A stretch of 64,000 bases of DNA from Gloeocapsopsis sp. IPPAS B-1203 (GTDB lineage Bacteria > Cyanobacteriota > Cyanobacteriia > Cyanobacteriales > Chroococcidiopsidaceae), in the NCBI RefSeq assembly GCF_002749975.1, contig NZ_PEIG01000003.1:248001-312000 (forward strand), given 5' to 3'. This document shows positions 1-8,616 of the stretch, in pieces; the stretch's first letter is position 1, and each line of letters starts with the position of its first letter. Both the position numbers and the translations under genes were made by a program. The notes beneath the pieces were generated by a model. It searched no databases. It was given only the letters and a program-made list of their open reading frames with translations, and was not told the origin of the DNA.

Positions 1-815
1 AACTCTAGCACTGGTAAATCTTGCAATTGCGATCGCCAGTAAGTCAGTTGTTCTAATTCTTGTAACTCATTACGTTGCCAGCAAGCAAAGTCTGTGTATT
101 GAATTGGTAATGCAGGTAATGTTGGTGTTTCCTTTAGCACAAAAGCACTATAAAAGCAAGCAAGTTCGCGGACAAGTATCCCCAATGACCAACCATCTGC
201 TACAATATGATGCATCGTTAGCAGCAAAATAAACTCATTAACGTCAAATTGCAGCAACGTGACTCGTAAAAGCAGATCGCTACTGAGATTAAACGGACGT
301 TGTGCTTCAGCAGTTGCTAACTGTTGAATGAGGCGATCGCGTTCCTCTTGCGGTACAAATTGTAAATCCACTACAGGTAACGTCAGCTTGACTTGAGCAG
401 CAATGACTTGAACAGGTCCATCAACAGTTTTAAATGTGGTACGCAGTGCTGCATGACGCCGGATAATTTCATTAAATGAGCGCTCTAATGCTGCTTGATG
501 AAGTGTTCCTTGCAACCGAATTGCCGCAGGCACATTATAAAAAGGATTGTCGGGTGCTAGCTGATATAAAAACCATAAACGCTGTTGAGCAAATGATAGA
601 GGATACGTTGTTGCACAAGCAGCAGGTTGAATCGGTGTCGAGTGCAAAGGTTGCTGATGCAGTGCTAAAATTTCGGCTTTGCGCTCAACTAACTGTTGTT
701 GTAGTTCTGGCGTGAGAGTTCCTTCAGGTGCATGACAACGCAGGCGATCGCCTTCTACTGATACTTGCACATCTAAACTTTTTAAATATGCTAGGAAGTC
801 AATAATTGTGGTCAT
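1..815 (-). CDS. Non-ribosomal peptide synthetase, N-terminal part (docking domain + condensation domain), cut by window edge
   Basis: About 271 codons are visible; the C-terminus lies beyond base 1. The first ~55 residues (MTTIIDFLAYLKSLDVQV...) read as a TubC-type N-terminal docking domain, which recruits the C-terminus of the preceding synthetase. A condensation domain follows: C1-like motif SFAQQRLWFLYQL, then HHIVADGWS, which matches the catalytic HHxxxDG motif intact. The start codon (815-813) overlaps the stop of the upstream NRPS gene in an ATGA junction, so the two are translationally coupled and this protein receives the chain from that C-A-PCP module. Adenylation and carrier domains are expected to the left. 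The domain types are certain; the product is unknown. Confidence 0.9.
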   Translation of the reverse strand, partial: MTTIIDFLAYLKSLDVQVSVEGDRLRCHAPEGTLTPELQQQLVERKAEILALHQQPLHSTPIQPAACATTYPLSFAQQRLWFLYQLAPDNPFYNVPAAIRLQGTLHQAALERSFNEIIRRHAALRTTFKTVDGPVQVIAAQVKLTLPVVDLQFVPQEERDRLIQQLATAEAQRPFNLSSDLLLRVTLLQFDVNEFILLLTMHHIVADGWSLGILVRELACFYSAFVLKETPTLPALPIQYTDFACWQRNELQELEQLTYWRSQLQDLPVLE

Positions 816-3800
816 AATTCTATTTCCTCGCGTCGCTGCTGGAGATGATCGGGAGTTTCTTGCCCTTGCACTGTTGAGACTGCATCGATTTTCTGTGCAA
901 GTTGGGCGATTGTGGGAGATTCAAACAAACTTCTTAGTGGAATTTCGACTTGAAAGCGATCGCGGATGCGGGAGATTAGTTGTGTTGCTAGTAGCGAATG
1001 TCCCCCCAACTCAAAGAAATTATCGTGAATTCCTACCTGTTTACGTCCTAGTAGTTGACACCACAGATCTACTAAAGATTTTTCTACCGAGGTACTAGGA
1101 GTCACTAATATTGTGTCTGGTGCAATTATGGGTAACGGTAATGCTTGGCGATCAATTTTGCCGTTAATTGTCAAAGGTAGTGTCTTTAATGATACAAACA
1201 CCGCAGGAATCATATATTGAGGTAGTTGCGTTTTTAAAAAAGAGCGCAAATCGCGATCGCTAACGACTGCTGTTGGTTGAGGAACAAAGTAAGCAATTAA
1301 TTGACGATCAGCAGCAACTTCGCGCACGTTTACTACCGCAGTTTGCACGCTGGGATGTTGTGCTAGAACTGTCTCAATCTCGCCCAACTCTACCCGAAAT
1401 CCGCGAATTTTAATTTGATTATCAATGCGACCTAAAAATTCAAGATTGCCATCCGCACGGCGACAAGCGCGATCGCCAGTTTTATAAAGACGAAGATTTC
1501 TATCTTGATCAAGCGGATGAAAAAACTTATCTGCAGTTAAATCTGGACGATTGAAATATCCTTGTGCTAACCCATCTCCACCAAGATAAATTTCCCCACT
1601 GATTCCCGCAGGAACTGGGTTAAAATGGGCATCTAATACATAAACTTGAGTATTGGCAATTGCCTGTCCGATGGGAATTGTTATGGCATTTTCTGGCACT
1701 TCTTGCACTTCATACCAAGTAGAAAATGTTGTATTTTCTGTAGGTCCATAAACATGGATAAGATGCTGAGGTTTACCGTGTTGTAGTACTGTGCGGACGC
1801 GATCGGGAGTTGCTGCTTCACCACCAAATAAGAGATATTTCAACGGTTGGAATGCATTAGGAACTTCAGCCACAGTTTGATTGAATAATGCTGTTGTCAA
1901 AAACATGACATTGATGTGCTGTTGCTGAAGCGCAGTTTTAAAATCTGTAGGTGACAGCGTTGTTTCTCGCTCAATATCTACTAACTCAGCACCATTAAGT
2001 AATGCGCCCCATATCTCAAAAGTCGCCGCATCAAAAGCAATATTTGCTACCTTAGCAACGCGATCGCCTGGTGCAATTTCTATGTAGTCAGTTTGGCAAA
2101 CTAATCGATTAACTGCGCGGTGAGTTACCATCACTCCTTTGGGCGTTCCTGTTGAGCCGGAAGTATAAATCACATAAGCTAGCTGATCTACGTTGCAAGG
2201 AGTATCCAAATTCTCCTCTGATTCTTGTGCGATCGCTGTCCATTCTTGGGCTAAATCAATTATTTTGACATTAGGTGTATTTAAAAATACTTCTTTTTTA
2301 TGTGTTATTATTAATGTAACTTGGGCATCTTCTACCAAAAAGCGCAGTCGTTCGGAAGGATAAGTAACGTCGAGAGGAACATAAGCACCGCCTGCTTTGA
2401 GAACTGCTAGCATTGCAGCAACGGTTTCTGTAGCTTGTTCTAGACAAATGCCTACACGTTCTGACTTGCCCAATTTCTGCAAATAACGTGCGAGTTGATT
2501 ACTACCTTGATTTAATTGTTGATAAGTAAATTGGTTTTGTGCACGGATTGCGATCGCTTGTGGTTGTTGACTAACCTGTGCTTCAAATAATTGATGAATA
2601 CAAACTTTGGGATAATTAGTACAAACACCATTTCCACTCAATAACACCTGTTGCTCTTGACTTGTTAATAACGGTAATAAAGATAAAGGCGTATCTGGAT
2701 TTGCCACAATCGCTGCTAGAAGTGTCTGAAAGTGATGTCGCAGGGAGGCGATCGCATCGGCTTCAAATAAATCAGTATTGTAAATAACGACACCGCGTAA
2801 CCCGTCAGATTGCTGCCATCCTTTGCCCCATAAATTTCTAAAATTACCTGTGCATTTCCACATATACACTTCTAGATCAAAGCGTGTTGTTTTCACCTCA
2901 AACTCAACTGGATTAAGAGCTAATCCTGGTAACTCTAGTTGTTCCATTGGAGTATTTTGGAGTGCAAAGACGACTTGAAATAGAGGATTTTGACTAAGAC
3001 TGCGAACAGGTTGCAGTTCTTCTACAAGCTTTTCAAACGGTAAATCTTGATGTGCATAAGCGGTTAGCGTGACATCTCTGACTCGATTTAGTAATTCACG
3101 AAACGAGGGATCGCCTGCTAGATTTGTCCGTAAAACAAGATTGTTGACGAGAAACCCGATAATTCCTTCTAATTCACTGCGGTGACGATTAGCGATCGGC
3201 GAACCCACAGCAATATCAGTTTGTGCAGTGTAGCGATACAGTAAAGTCTGAAACGCTGCTAACAAGGCCATAAATAGCGTCACACCTGCTTGCTGACTTA
3301 ACTCCTCTAAGGCATCAAGTAACTCTTGTGGTAACTCTAATAATTGACTTGCACCTTGATAACTTGGAACCAAAGGGCGAGGAGCAGAAGGTAAATTTAA
3401 AGTTGGTAGATCTTTTAACTGCTGTTTCCAGTAGTTTAATTGAGTATTTAACACTTCTCCTTGCAACCACTCACGCTGCCAATGGGCAAAATCAGCATAT
3501 TGAATCGGTAACTCTGGCAGTGCAGCAGGTTGATTGTTCACAAACGCAGAATACAGTTTGCCTAACTCTCGAATGAAAATACCGCTTGACCATTCATCAA
3601 AAATGATGTGGTGTAGGAGAATCAGCAGCAGATGTTCAGAGTGGTTCAATTGCCATAAGTGTACTCGAAATAGCGGTCCCTGCTTTAAGTTAAAAGGCTG
3701 CTGAATTTCTTGGCGGATCTGTTCTAAAGCGACTTGTTCGCAGGTTGTTGGCAATGCTTGAAGATTGATTAAGGCAAACGGCAGTTGCATCAAAGCCGGA

Positions 3801-4057
3801 GAGATAATCTGTACCAATTCCCCATCGATAACATCAAAAGTTGTCCGTAGCGTTTCGTGACGACAAGCGATCGCCTGCACACTTTGTTCTAGTGCTGAGT
3901 GATGCAATGAACCTGTGAGTTGAAATACCAGTGGAATTGTATAAAGAGAAGCCCCTGGAATTAATTGATCGATGAACCATAATCGCTGTTGGGCAAATGA
4001 AGCTGGAAAGACAAACACTTCCTCAACAGAATTACACTCTGTGCTTAAATCATTCAC
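812..4057 (-). CDS. Non-ribosomal peptide synthetase, single C-A-PCP module
   Basis: 1081 aa. A condensation domain (~residues 15-450) has SFAQQRLWF and HHIIFDEWS, the latter an accepted HHxxxD variant with E for G. An adenylation domain (~470-960) has A3 YTSGSTGTPKGV, A5 VYGPTEN, A7 YKTGD and A8 GRIDNQIKIRGFRVELGE. A carrier domain (~990-1055) has DNFFELGGHSLL, whose Ser takes phosphopantetheine. Aligning by eye to GrsA gives the pocket residues D-A-F-F-L-G-V-T-F plus the A10 Lys, resembling codes for branched aliphatic residues (Ile/Val); this is inference. The tail ends in an acidic RREEIEL, suited to bind the docking domain of the next protein, whose start overlaps this stop. There is no epimerase or thioesterase, so it is an elongation module. 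It is the first gene of the visible unit; the divergent gene starts ~150 bp away. Confidence 0.95.
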   Translation of the reverse strand: MNDLSTECNSVEEVFVFPASFAQQRLWFIDQLIPGASLYTIPLVFQLTGSLHHSALEQSVQAIACRHETLRTTFDVIDGELVQIISPALMQLPFALINLQALPTTCEQVALEQIRQEIQQPFNLKQGPLFRVHLWQLNHSEHLLLILLHHIIFDEWSSGIFIRELGKLYSAFVNNQPAALPELPIQYADFAHWQREWLQGEVLNTQLNYWKQQLKDLPTLNLPSAPRPLVPSYQGASQLLELPQELLDALEELSQQAGVTLFMALLAAFQTLLYRYTAQTDIAVGSPIANRHRSELEGIIGFLVNNLVLRTNLAGDPSFRELLNRVRDVTLTAYAHQDLPFEKLVEELQPVRSLSQNPLFQVVFALQNTPMEQLELPGLALNPVEFEVKTTRFDLEVYMWKCTGNFRNLWGKGWQQSDGLRGVVIYNTDLFEADAIASLRHHFQTLLAAIVANPDTPLSLLPLLTSQEQQVLLSGNGVCTNYPKVCIHQLFEAQVSQQPQAIAIRAQNQFTYQQLNQGSNQLARYLQKLGKSERVGICLEQATETVAAMLAVLKAGGAYVPLDVTYPSERLRFLVEDAQVTLIITHKKEVFLNTPNVKIIDLAQEWTAIAQESEENLDTPCNVDQLAYVIYTSGSTGTPKGVMVTHRAVNRLVCQTDYIEIAPGDRVAKVANIAFDAATFEIWGALLNGAELVDIERETTLSPTDFKTALQQQHINVMFLTTALFNQTVAEVPNAFQPLKYLLFGGEAATPDRVRTVLQHGKPQHLIHVYGPTENTTFSTWYEVQEVPENAITIPIGQAIANTQVYVLDAHFNPVPAGISGEIYLGGDGLAQGYFNRPDLTADKFFHPLDQDRNLRLYKTGDRACRRADGNLEFLGRIDNQIKIRGFRVELGEIETVLAQHPSVQTAVVNVREVAADRQLIAYFVPQPTAVVSDRDLRSFLKTQLPQYMIPAVFVSLKTLPLTINGKIDRQALPLPIIAPDTILVTPSTSVEKSLVDLWCQLLGRKQVGIHDNFFELGGHSLLATQLISRIRDRFQVEIPLRSLFESPTIAQLAQKIDAVSTVQGQETPDHLQQRREEIEL

Positions 4058-4209
4058 GCCTTCACCTTCTCAACCTACTCTGTATTTAAAGTGAAAGTTC
4101 TGTTGCAAAACTATGCTTTGAGATAGATTTAAAGATAATTTTCTGTTGCCAACGCATCGCGAGTGAGGAAAAGCGTAGTATCAAATAAACCTTAAATTGG
4201 AGAACTCGG

Positions 4210-5658
4210 TTGAAACGCTGGCGGCGGCTGTTATTACTGCTATCAATTTTACTGATTGGGCTATCGTGGTGGGGAATTGTTGCAGCCCGAAATGGATTGG
4301 TTGTGCGATCGCTTGAACGAGATGTTCCATTACTGTATCTTGCACCACAACAAGCAACCGCTGCACCTGGAGTTTTAATTGCACATGGGTATGCAGGTTC
4401 TAAGCAACTCATGCTAGGCTACGCGCACGTTTTGGCTCGTGCTGGTTACGCTACGATGCTATGGGATTTTGACGGACATGGCGCAAACTCTCATCGATTG
4501 CAACGATTTGAATTACAGCAAAACCTAAATGTGGCACTAAATGCCTTACTAGAGCAACCGGAAGTTGATTCCACTCGCCTAGCTTTACTAGGTCATTCTA
4601 TGGGAAGTGGCATCGTGATGAATGCGGGAATTGAGCAGGTTGATTTATTTGATGCTGCGATCGCCGTTTCGCCAACAGGTGCATCTGTCACACCTCAAGC
4701 ACCGCGTAACTTACAACTGCAAGCAGGTAGTTGGGAAGGTCGATTTATTGCTAATGCCGAACGATTACTAACAGCAAGTGGAGGTACTAATGATAATTTT
4801 GCTGCAGGTACTGCTCGCGAATTGGTAATTGTTCCCAATGCCGAACACATCACTATTTTATTTAATGACGTCAGCCATCAAGCTGCGTTACGTTGGCTCA
4901 ATGCTACCTTTAACCAGTCTAGTACTAGCAATTATCGCGATCGCCGCATGGCTTGGTATGGTTTGCATTTGCTTGGTTGGTTACTACTACTAACAGCGGT
5001 AGCTTCTAGTCTTGTACCGCGTCAACCTCACTTCAAAAAAGTTCCTGCGTCAAGACGTTGGAGTGGGTTATTACTTGCACCTCTAATTGCTGCGGGCAGT
5101 GTAACACTTCTAAATCAAGGCGGTATAGAACTTGCGGGTCTAGGTGGCGTGCAGGTAGGCGGAGCCGTTAGTTTGTGGTTTTTCGTTGCGGGAATTACTT
5201 GGTTAGCATTGCTAGCTCGTCTGCCACGTCCTACATTAAGAACAGCAAAATGGGGACTGATTTTATTTGCTCTATTGTGGATAGCGTTTGGTGCAATGGC
5301 ACAAGTTGTTTGGTTGCAATGGTGGTTAATTCCTACGCGACTGCAAATTTGGTTGCCTTTGGCTGTTGCTTGTCTACCCTGGTTTTTAGCCTCTGGTATT
5401 GCCCAACAGGAAACCAGTACCAATGCCCGATTTGGTTGGTGGTTTGCTCAGAGTGTCATTTTAATTGGTGGTTTTCTATTAACGTTGAACTTTCTGCCCC
5501 AATTAGGCTTTATGTTTCTCCTATTGCCTTTATTTCCCCCTTTAATTGCTGTTCTCTCGTTAGTAGTTGCGTTTGTCAAAGAAGCGTGGATCTCGGCACT
5601 TGCGAGCGCTTTATTCTTCGGTTGGATTCTAGCCGCTGGTTTTCCACTTTCTAGTTAA
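4210..5658 (+). CDS. Alpha/beta hydrolase with multi-span C-terminal membrane domain
   Basis: 482 aa with a TTG start preceded by GGAG about 8 nt upstream. A membrane anchor (~residues 8-27) is followed by an alpha/beta hydrolase fold (~40-245): HGYAGSK near the oxyanion region, nucleophile elbow GHSMGSG, and a likely catalytic His in NAEHITI. From ~residue 248 to the end there are about seven hydrophobic segments rich in Trp and Leu. The catalytic domain is probably held at a membrane with a polytopic C-terminal part. Substrate unknown; a lipase, esterase or peptidase-like role would be a guess. It is divergent from the NRPS operon and convergent with the next gene, so probably transcribed alone. 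Confidence 0.85.
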   Translation: MKRWRRLLLLLSILLIGLSWWGIVAARNGLVVRSLERDVPLLYLAPQQATAAPGVLIAHGYAGSKQLMLGYAHVLARAGYATMLWDFDGHGANSHRLQRFELQQNLNVALNALLEQPEVDSTRLALLGHSMGSGIVMNAGIEQVDLFDAAIAVSPTGASVTPQAPRNLQLQAGSWEGRFIANAERLLTASGGTNDNFAAGTARELVIVPNAEHITILFNDVSHQAALRWLNATFNQSSTSNYRDRRMAWYGLHLLGWLLLLTAVASSLVPRQPHFKKVPASRRWSGLLLAPLIAAGSVTLLNQGGIELAGLGGVQVGGAVSLWFFVAGITWLALLARLPRPTLRTAKWGLILFALLWIAFGAMAQVVWLQWWLIPTRLQIWLPLAVACLPWFLASGIAQQETSTNARFGWWFAQSVILIGGFLLTLNFLPQLGFMFLLLPLFPPLIAVLSLVVAFVKEAWISALASALFFGWILAAGFPLSS

Positions 5659-5692
5659 CGCCAATCGCTCTGACCTCTGACCTCTTGCTATA

Positions 5693-6511
5693 TCAACGTC
5701 CATAATAAACTCGTGCATTACTTAAGCCAGAGTTGAGGAAAAATTGATTCCACTGTTCTGCTAGAGCACGATTGGAAAATGGTCCTACTCTAACATGAGA
5801 TCCGCGTGGTTGTGTTCGCTGACTGACATCAATGACAGCATTTTGCTGTAATTGCCTGATTTGATCTGCGATCGCAGGTAAACTTTCTCGTCTATCTGGA
5901 ATCACAACATAATAGGTGCGCGAATCTCCAGTAAAAGCTGTGTCGGTACCTGTGTTAAGATTGGCAATTCGTGCAACGACACCAGCAGATCTAAGTTCTT
6001 GGGCGCGTTGCTCAGCATTAGAATTTTGCTCAAATGCTCCAGCCTGAACGACTGCTCGTCCATTGTATTGTCGTACAAAGGCTTGTGGTTCGAGTTGTTT
6101 GACTTGTTCTAAAGTTGGGGAACTTGCATCATCAACATAAACTAAGTAACTTAAATTGCCACTGCTTGGAGTATTAACTGTAGGTGGTGTATTCGATGAT
6201 GGTGCTTGAAAATCAAATTCACGCGGAACAAAAATCGACGATGGTGATTGTTGTGCTACATCTGGCGTCTGTGGTGGTGGCGGTAGGCGATCGCTTACTG
6301 CTTCAGCTATAAAAATATCCTGAGATGATGCGACTTCGATAGCTGTTACGAACCACCCCCCTAACACTATGGCAGTTAAGGAGATGATGAGAGATGGTTT
6401 AGCTTGAGCAAACCAACTGGCATTGCACAGTGGATGACGTGTGTTCATCTTGATGTGTTGTAATGCTGAGCGCAAACGGGAATTGATTTTTATGAGTGAT
6501 AAATTAGACAC
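5693..6511 (-). CDS. Single-pass membrane protein with SPOR-like periplasmic domain
   Basis: 272 aa. A cytoplasmic N-terminus of ~35 residues is followed by one membrane segment (SLIISLTAIVLGGWFV, ~residues 42-60). A Pro/Ser-rich linker (~85-125) precedes a C-terminal region with two repeats resembling SPOR sub-motifs (VVQAGAFEQNSNAEQRAQEL and VRVGPFSNRALAEQWNQFF), the usual alternation of a beta strand, a (x)GPF or GAF turn and an Ala-rich helix. SPOR domains bind denuded peptidoglycan glycan strands, so a cell-envelope role is likely. Similar proteins are common but uncharacterised in cyanobacteria. It stands alone between convergent and co-directional genes. Confidence 0.75.
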   Translation of the reverse strand: MSNLSLIKINSRLRSALQHIKMNTRHPLCNASWFAQAKPSLIISLTAIVLGGWFVTAIEVASSQDIFIAEAVSDRLPPPPQTPDVAQQSPSSIFVPREFDFQAPSSNTPPTVNTPSSGNLSYLVYVDDASSPTLEQVKQLEPQAFVRQYNGRAVVQAGAFEQNSNAEQRAQELRSAGVVARIANLNTGTDTAFTGDSRTYYVVIPDRRESLPAIADQIRQLQQNAVIDVSQRTQPRGSHVRVGPFSNRALAEQWNQFFLNSGLSNARVYYGR

Positions 6512-6744
6512 TTTAGCGTCAAAGTAGGTTGCTTGACTGACTAAAATGCATAAATGTTACAAAAGCAAGTTACCGCTATTGGTATTGTCTGTTCAAGCGC
6601 AATTTTGCTGAGAAATATAGTAATTTTGGTGCTTATTTTATCTATCTATCAGTAAATATACAGTAGGCGATCGCGCTCAGCAAACTACCTACTCAAAGTT
6701 GATAGTTGTTGTCATAGTATTCTCAGTGTGAATTGAGTAAATTG

Positions 6745-7449
6745 CTACACGGCAACAGCAACGTTGCCACAACGTTCGTTGGCTGGAACTGCTTCCATAA
6801 TTTTTTGGGGATTGGGCAAGTTGAGATTATCCATAAACTCAATGAAGCCGTCGCGCGTACGCCCTATAAAGCGGGGATTCCACTGCTTTTCTTCCCCGAT
6901 TGTGGATACTGTATGTCCTCGATAGTCGTGTCCAGGATAAACTAAGGTATCGTCTGGAAGGGTAAACAGGCGCTGAGTTACAGAGTCGTATAATGTTCCG
7001 GCATCACCACTTTGAAAATCAGTACGCCCACAGCCACGAATAAATAAAGCATCACCTGTTAATAACTGCGTGTCATTGACAAGATATGCTACATGGCTAT
7101 CAGTATGTCCAGGAGTGGCGATCGCTTGAATATAGACATCCCCAATCTGCAATGTTTCGCCATCTCGAATGAAGCAATTAGCACAAGCTGCATTGGCTTT
7201 TTCTGGTACAACTCCGTGACATCCTGTGAGTTCGCGTAGTTTCGCTGTACCAGTGATGTGATCGGCATGGATGTGTGTTTCTAAGCAATAACGGAGTGTT
7301 AAACCTAACTCATCAATAAGTTTGCGATCGCGTTCGACTTGTTCCACGACTGGATCGACAATTACTGCGTCTTTTGATTTGGAGTCTGCAATGAGATAGG
7401 TATAGGTTCCAGTATTTTGATCGAACAGTTGACGAAATAGCATATGCAC
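6745..7449 (-). CDS. ETHE1-type persulfide dioxygenase (MBL fold)
   Basis: 234 aa, the usual size for a single-domain ETHE1 protein. Metal-binding THIHADH comes early, followed by TPGHTDSH and a GDALFIRGCGRTDFQ block that distinguishes ETHE1/Blh persulfide dioxygenases from glyoxalase II, then YPGHDYRG near the C-terminus. Members use one non-haem iron to oxidise glutathione persulfide to sulfite. The neighbouring SqrR/BigR-like repressor and DUF442 protein support sulfide or persulfide detoxification. A perfect ACTATATAGT palindrome lies ~60 bp upstream of the start and resembles sites near the repressor gene. Confidence 0.88.
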   Translation of the reverse strand: MHMLFRQLFDQNTGTYTYLIADSKSKDAVIVDPVVEQVERDRKLIDELGLTLRYCLETHIHADHITGTAKLRELTGCHGVVPEKANAACANCFIRDGETLQIGDVYIQAIATPGHTDSHVAYLVNDTQLLTGDALFIRGCGRTDFQSGDAGTLYDSVTQRLFTLPDDTLVYPGHDYRGHTVSTIGEEKQWNPRFIGRTRDGFIEFMDNLNLPNPQKIMEAVPANERCGNVAVAV

Positions 7450-7508
7450 TTGCTCCTGATTTTTCGCGATAGACTGTTGCTATCCTCAGTTAATGAGCCA
7501 AATATATA

Positions 7509-7518
7509 ACTATATAGT
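7509..7518. promoter_or_regulatory. Candidate operator, ACTATATAGT palindrome
   Basis: A perfect 10-bp palindrome lies ~60 bp before the dioxygenase start. The same half-site (TATATAGT / ACTAAATA) recurs at the start codon of the ArsR-type gene, so it is a candidate binding site for that repressor. AT-rich composition makes chance matches possible. Confidence 0.4.
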
Positions 7519-7604
7519 AAAATGACTGAGATGTAATTGCAATACTATTTGTGTTGATTGACAAAAAATACCGCTTATCGGTGCTTTAATAAAAATGCTC
7601 AATA

Positions 7605-7991
7605 TCAAGCACGACGTAATTTTCCTAGTTGCTCTAATTGTTCGCTTTGTTGAGTTATTTGAATAGAAAGGGCGTCACAAACCATCTCGCACAGATCAAA
7701 TAAAATAGGATTCGCTATTTCGTAGTAAACGCACACACCGCGCTGTTCGCGGGAGACAATACCCGCCTGCGTAAGTATTCTTAAGTGCTTTGAAACGTTG
7801 GCTTGTCCGAGTTCAGTAGCTTCAATAATTTCACTCACATTTTTAGCTCCCGATTTGAGCGCACAGACAATTTGCAAACGGCTGACTTCTGACAAAACCT
7901 TGAAAAACTCGGCAATCAATCCTAGTGCTGCTGGCGACAATTGTGTCATTTCAGATGCTGTTAGAGAGGCATCACTGGAGTGTGGCGTCAT
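7605..7991 (-). CDS. ArsR-family transcriptional repressor, SqrR/BigR-like (persulfide-responsive type)
   Basis: 128 aa winged-helix protein. The recognition helix region reads ELGQANVSKHLRILTQAGIV and the wing REQRGVCVYYEI. Cysteines are at 43 (LQIVCAL, helix 2), 87, 101 and 105 (EMVCDAL, C-terminal helix). Cys43 and Cys105 sit where the two persulfide-sensing cysteines of SqrR and BigR lie (41/107 and 42/108 in the characterised proteins). A metal-binding CVC box is absent. The inferred role is repression of the neighbouring sulfur genes until persulfide links Cys43 and Cys105. A candidate operator abuts its own start codon, implying autorepression. Confidence 0.82.
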   Translation of the reverse strand: MTPHSSDASLTASEMTQLSPAALGLIAEFFKVLSEVSRLQIVCALKSGAKNVSEIIEATELGQANVSKHLRILTQAGIVSREQRGVCVYYEIANPILFDLCEMVCDALSIQITQQSEQLEQLGKLRRA

Positions 7992-8007
7992 ATATAGTGA
8001 CTAAATA
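7991..8007. promoter_or_regulatory. Candidate ArsR operator, TATATAGT-G-ACTAAATA
   Basis: A near-perfect 17-bp inverted repeat (one mismatched pair) touches the start codon of the ArsR-family gene. A further half-site TATTTAGT is at 8043-8050, in the shared upstream region of the DUF442 gene. The position suits autoregulation and control of the divergent promoter. Confidence 0.45.
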
Positions 8008-8154
8008 ATAAGATTAATTAGCTTTTATTTCTATTATATAGCTATTTAGTGATAAATCTTTCGGTCTCTGATTCAATTATCCATCCATAGCTAGATTATT
8101 CTATATGATTAACTAGTAATATAGCAAATAAGTAAGATGGTGAAATAGTTAAAA

Positions 8155-8610
8155 ATGCAGAACATCAAAAAAATTAACGATGAAATTGCAGTAGCAACAA
8201 ATCAATTGACACCAGAAGACTTGCAGCAAGCAGCACAAGCAGGATATCGCACCGTATTGAATTTGCGATCGCCTCATGAAGAGGGAGTGTTACCAGAAGA
8301 ACAGCAGTATGCAGAAGCCGCAGGATTACAGTATGTCAACATTCCTGTGAAGCCTGATAGCTTGAATCAAGAACTAGCAGATCAGGTGCTACAGCAAATT
8401 GAGCAATCACCAAAACCTGTACTAGCTCATTGTAAAAGTGGTTTGCGTTCTGGTGCAATGGCATTGATGTATGTTGCCACTTGTGAAGGGATAAGTGCAC
8501 AAGAAGCGATGCAGCGGGGACAGCAAATGGGATTCGACTGTAGTGCTAATCCAGCTATGAAAAAGTTTTTTGAAGATTACGTAACGACAGACTTCCAACG
8601 CTCACAGTAG
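8155..8610 (+). CDS. DUF442 protein (Blh-type sulfurtransferase/phosphatase-like domain)
   Basis: 151 aa. It opens with a typical DUF442 pattern: ATNQLTPEDLQQAAQAGYRT, a strand TVLNLRSPHEE, and ADQVLQQIEQSP before the active loop AHCKSGLRS (HCx5RS), the cysteine loop shared by dual-specificity phosphatases and rhodanese-like proteins. In the Blh proteins controlled by BigR this domain is fused to an ETHE1 dioxygenase; here the same two parts are separate genes on either side of a BigR-like repressor. It probably handles persulfide sulfur for the dioxygenase. A degraded rhodanese reading frame begins within a few bases of its stop. Confidence 0.85.
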   Translation: MQNIKKINDEIAVATNQLTPEDLQQAAQAGYRTVLNLRSPHEEGVLPEEQQYAEAAGLQYVNIPVKPDSLNQELADQVLQQIEQSPKPVLAHCKSGLRSGAMALMYVATCEGISAQEAMQRGQQMGFDCSANPAMKKFFEDYVTTDFQRSQ

Positions 8611-8616
8611 CAAGCA

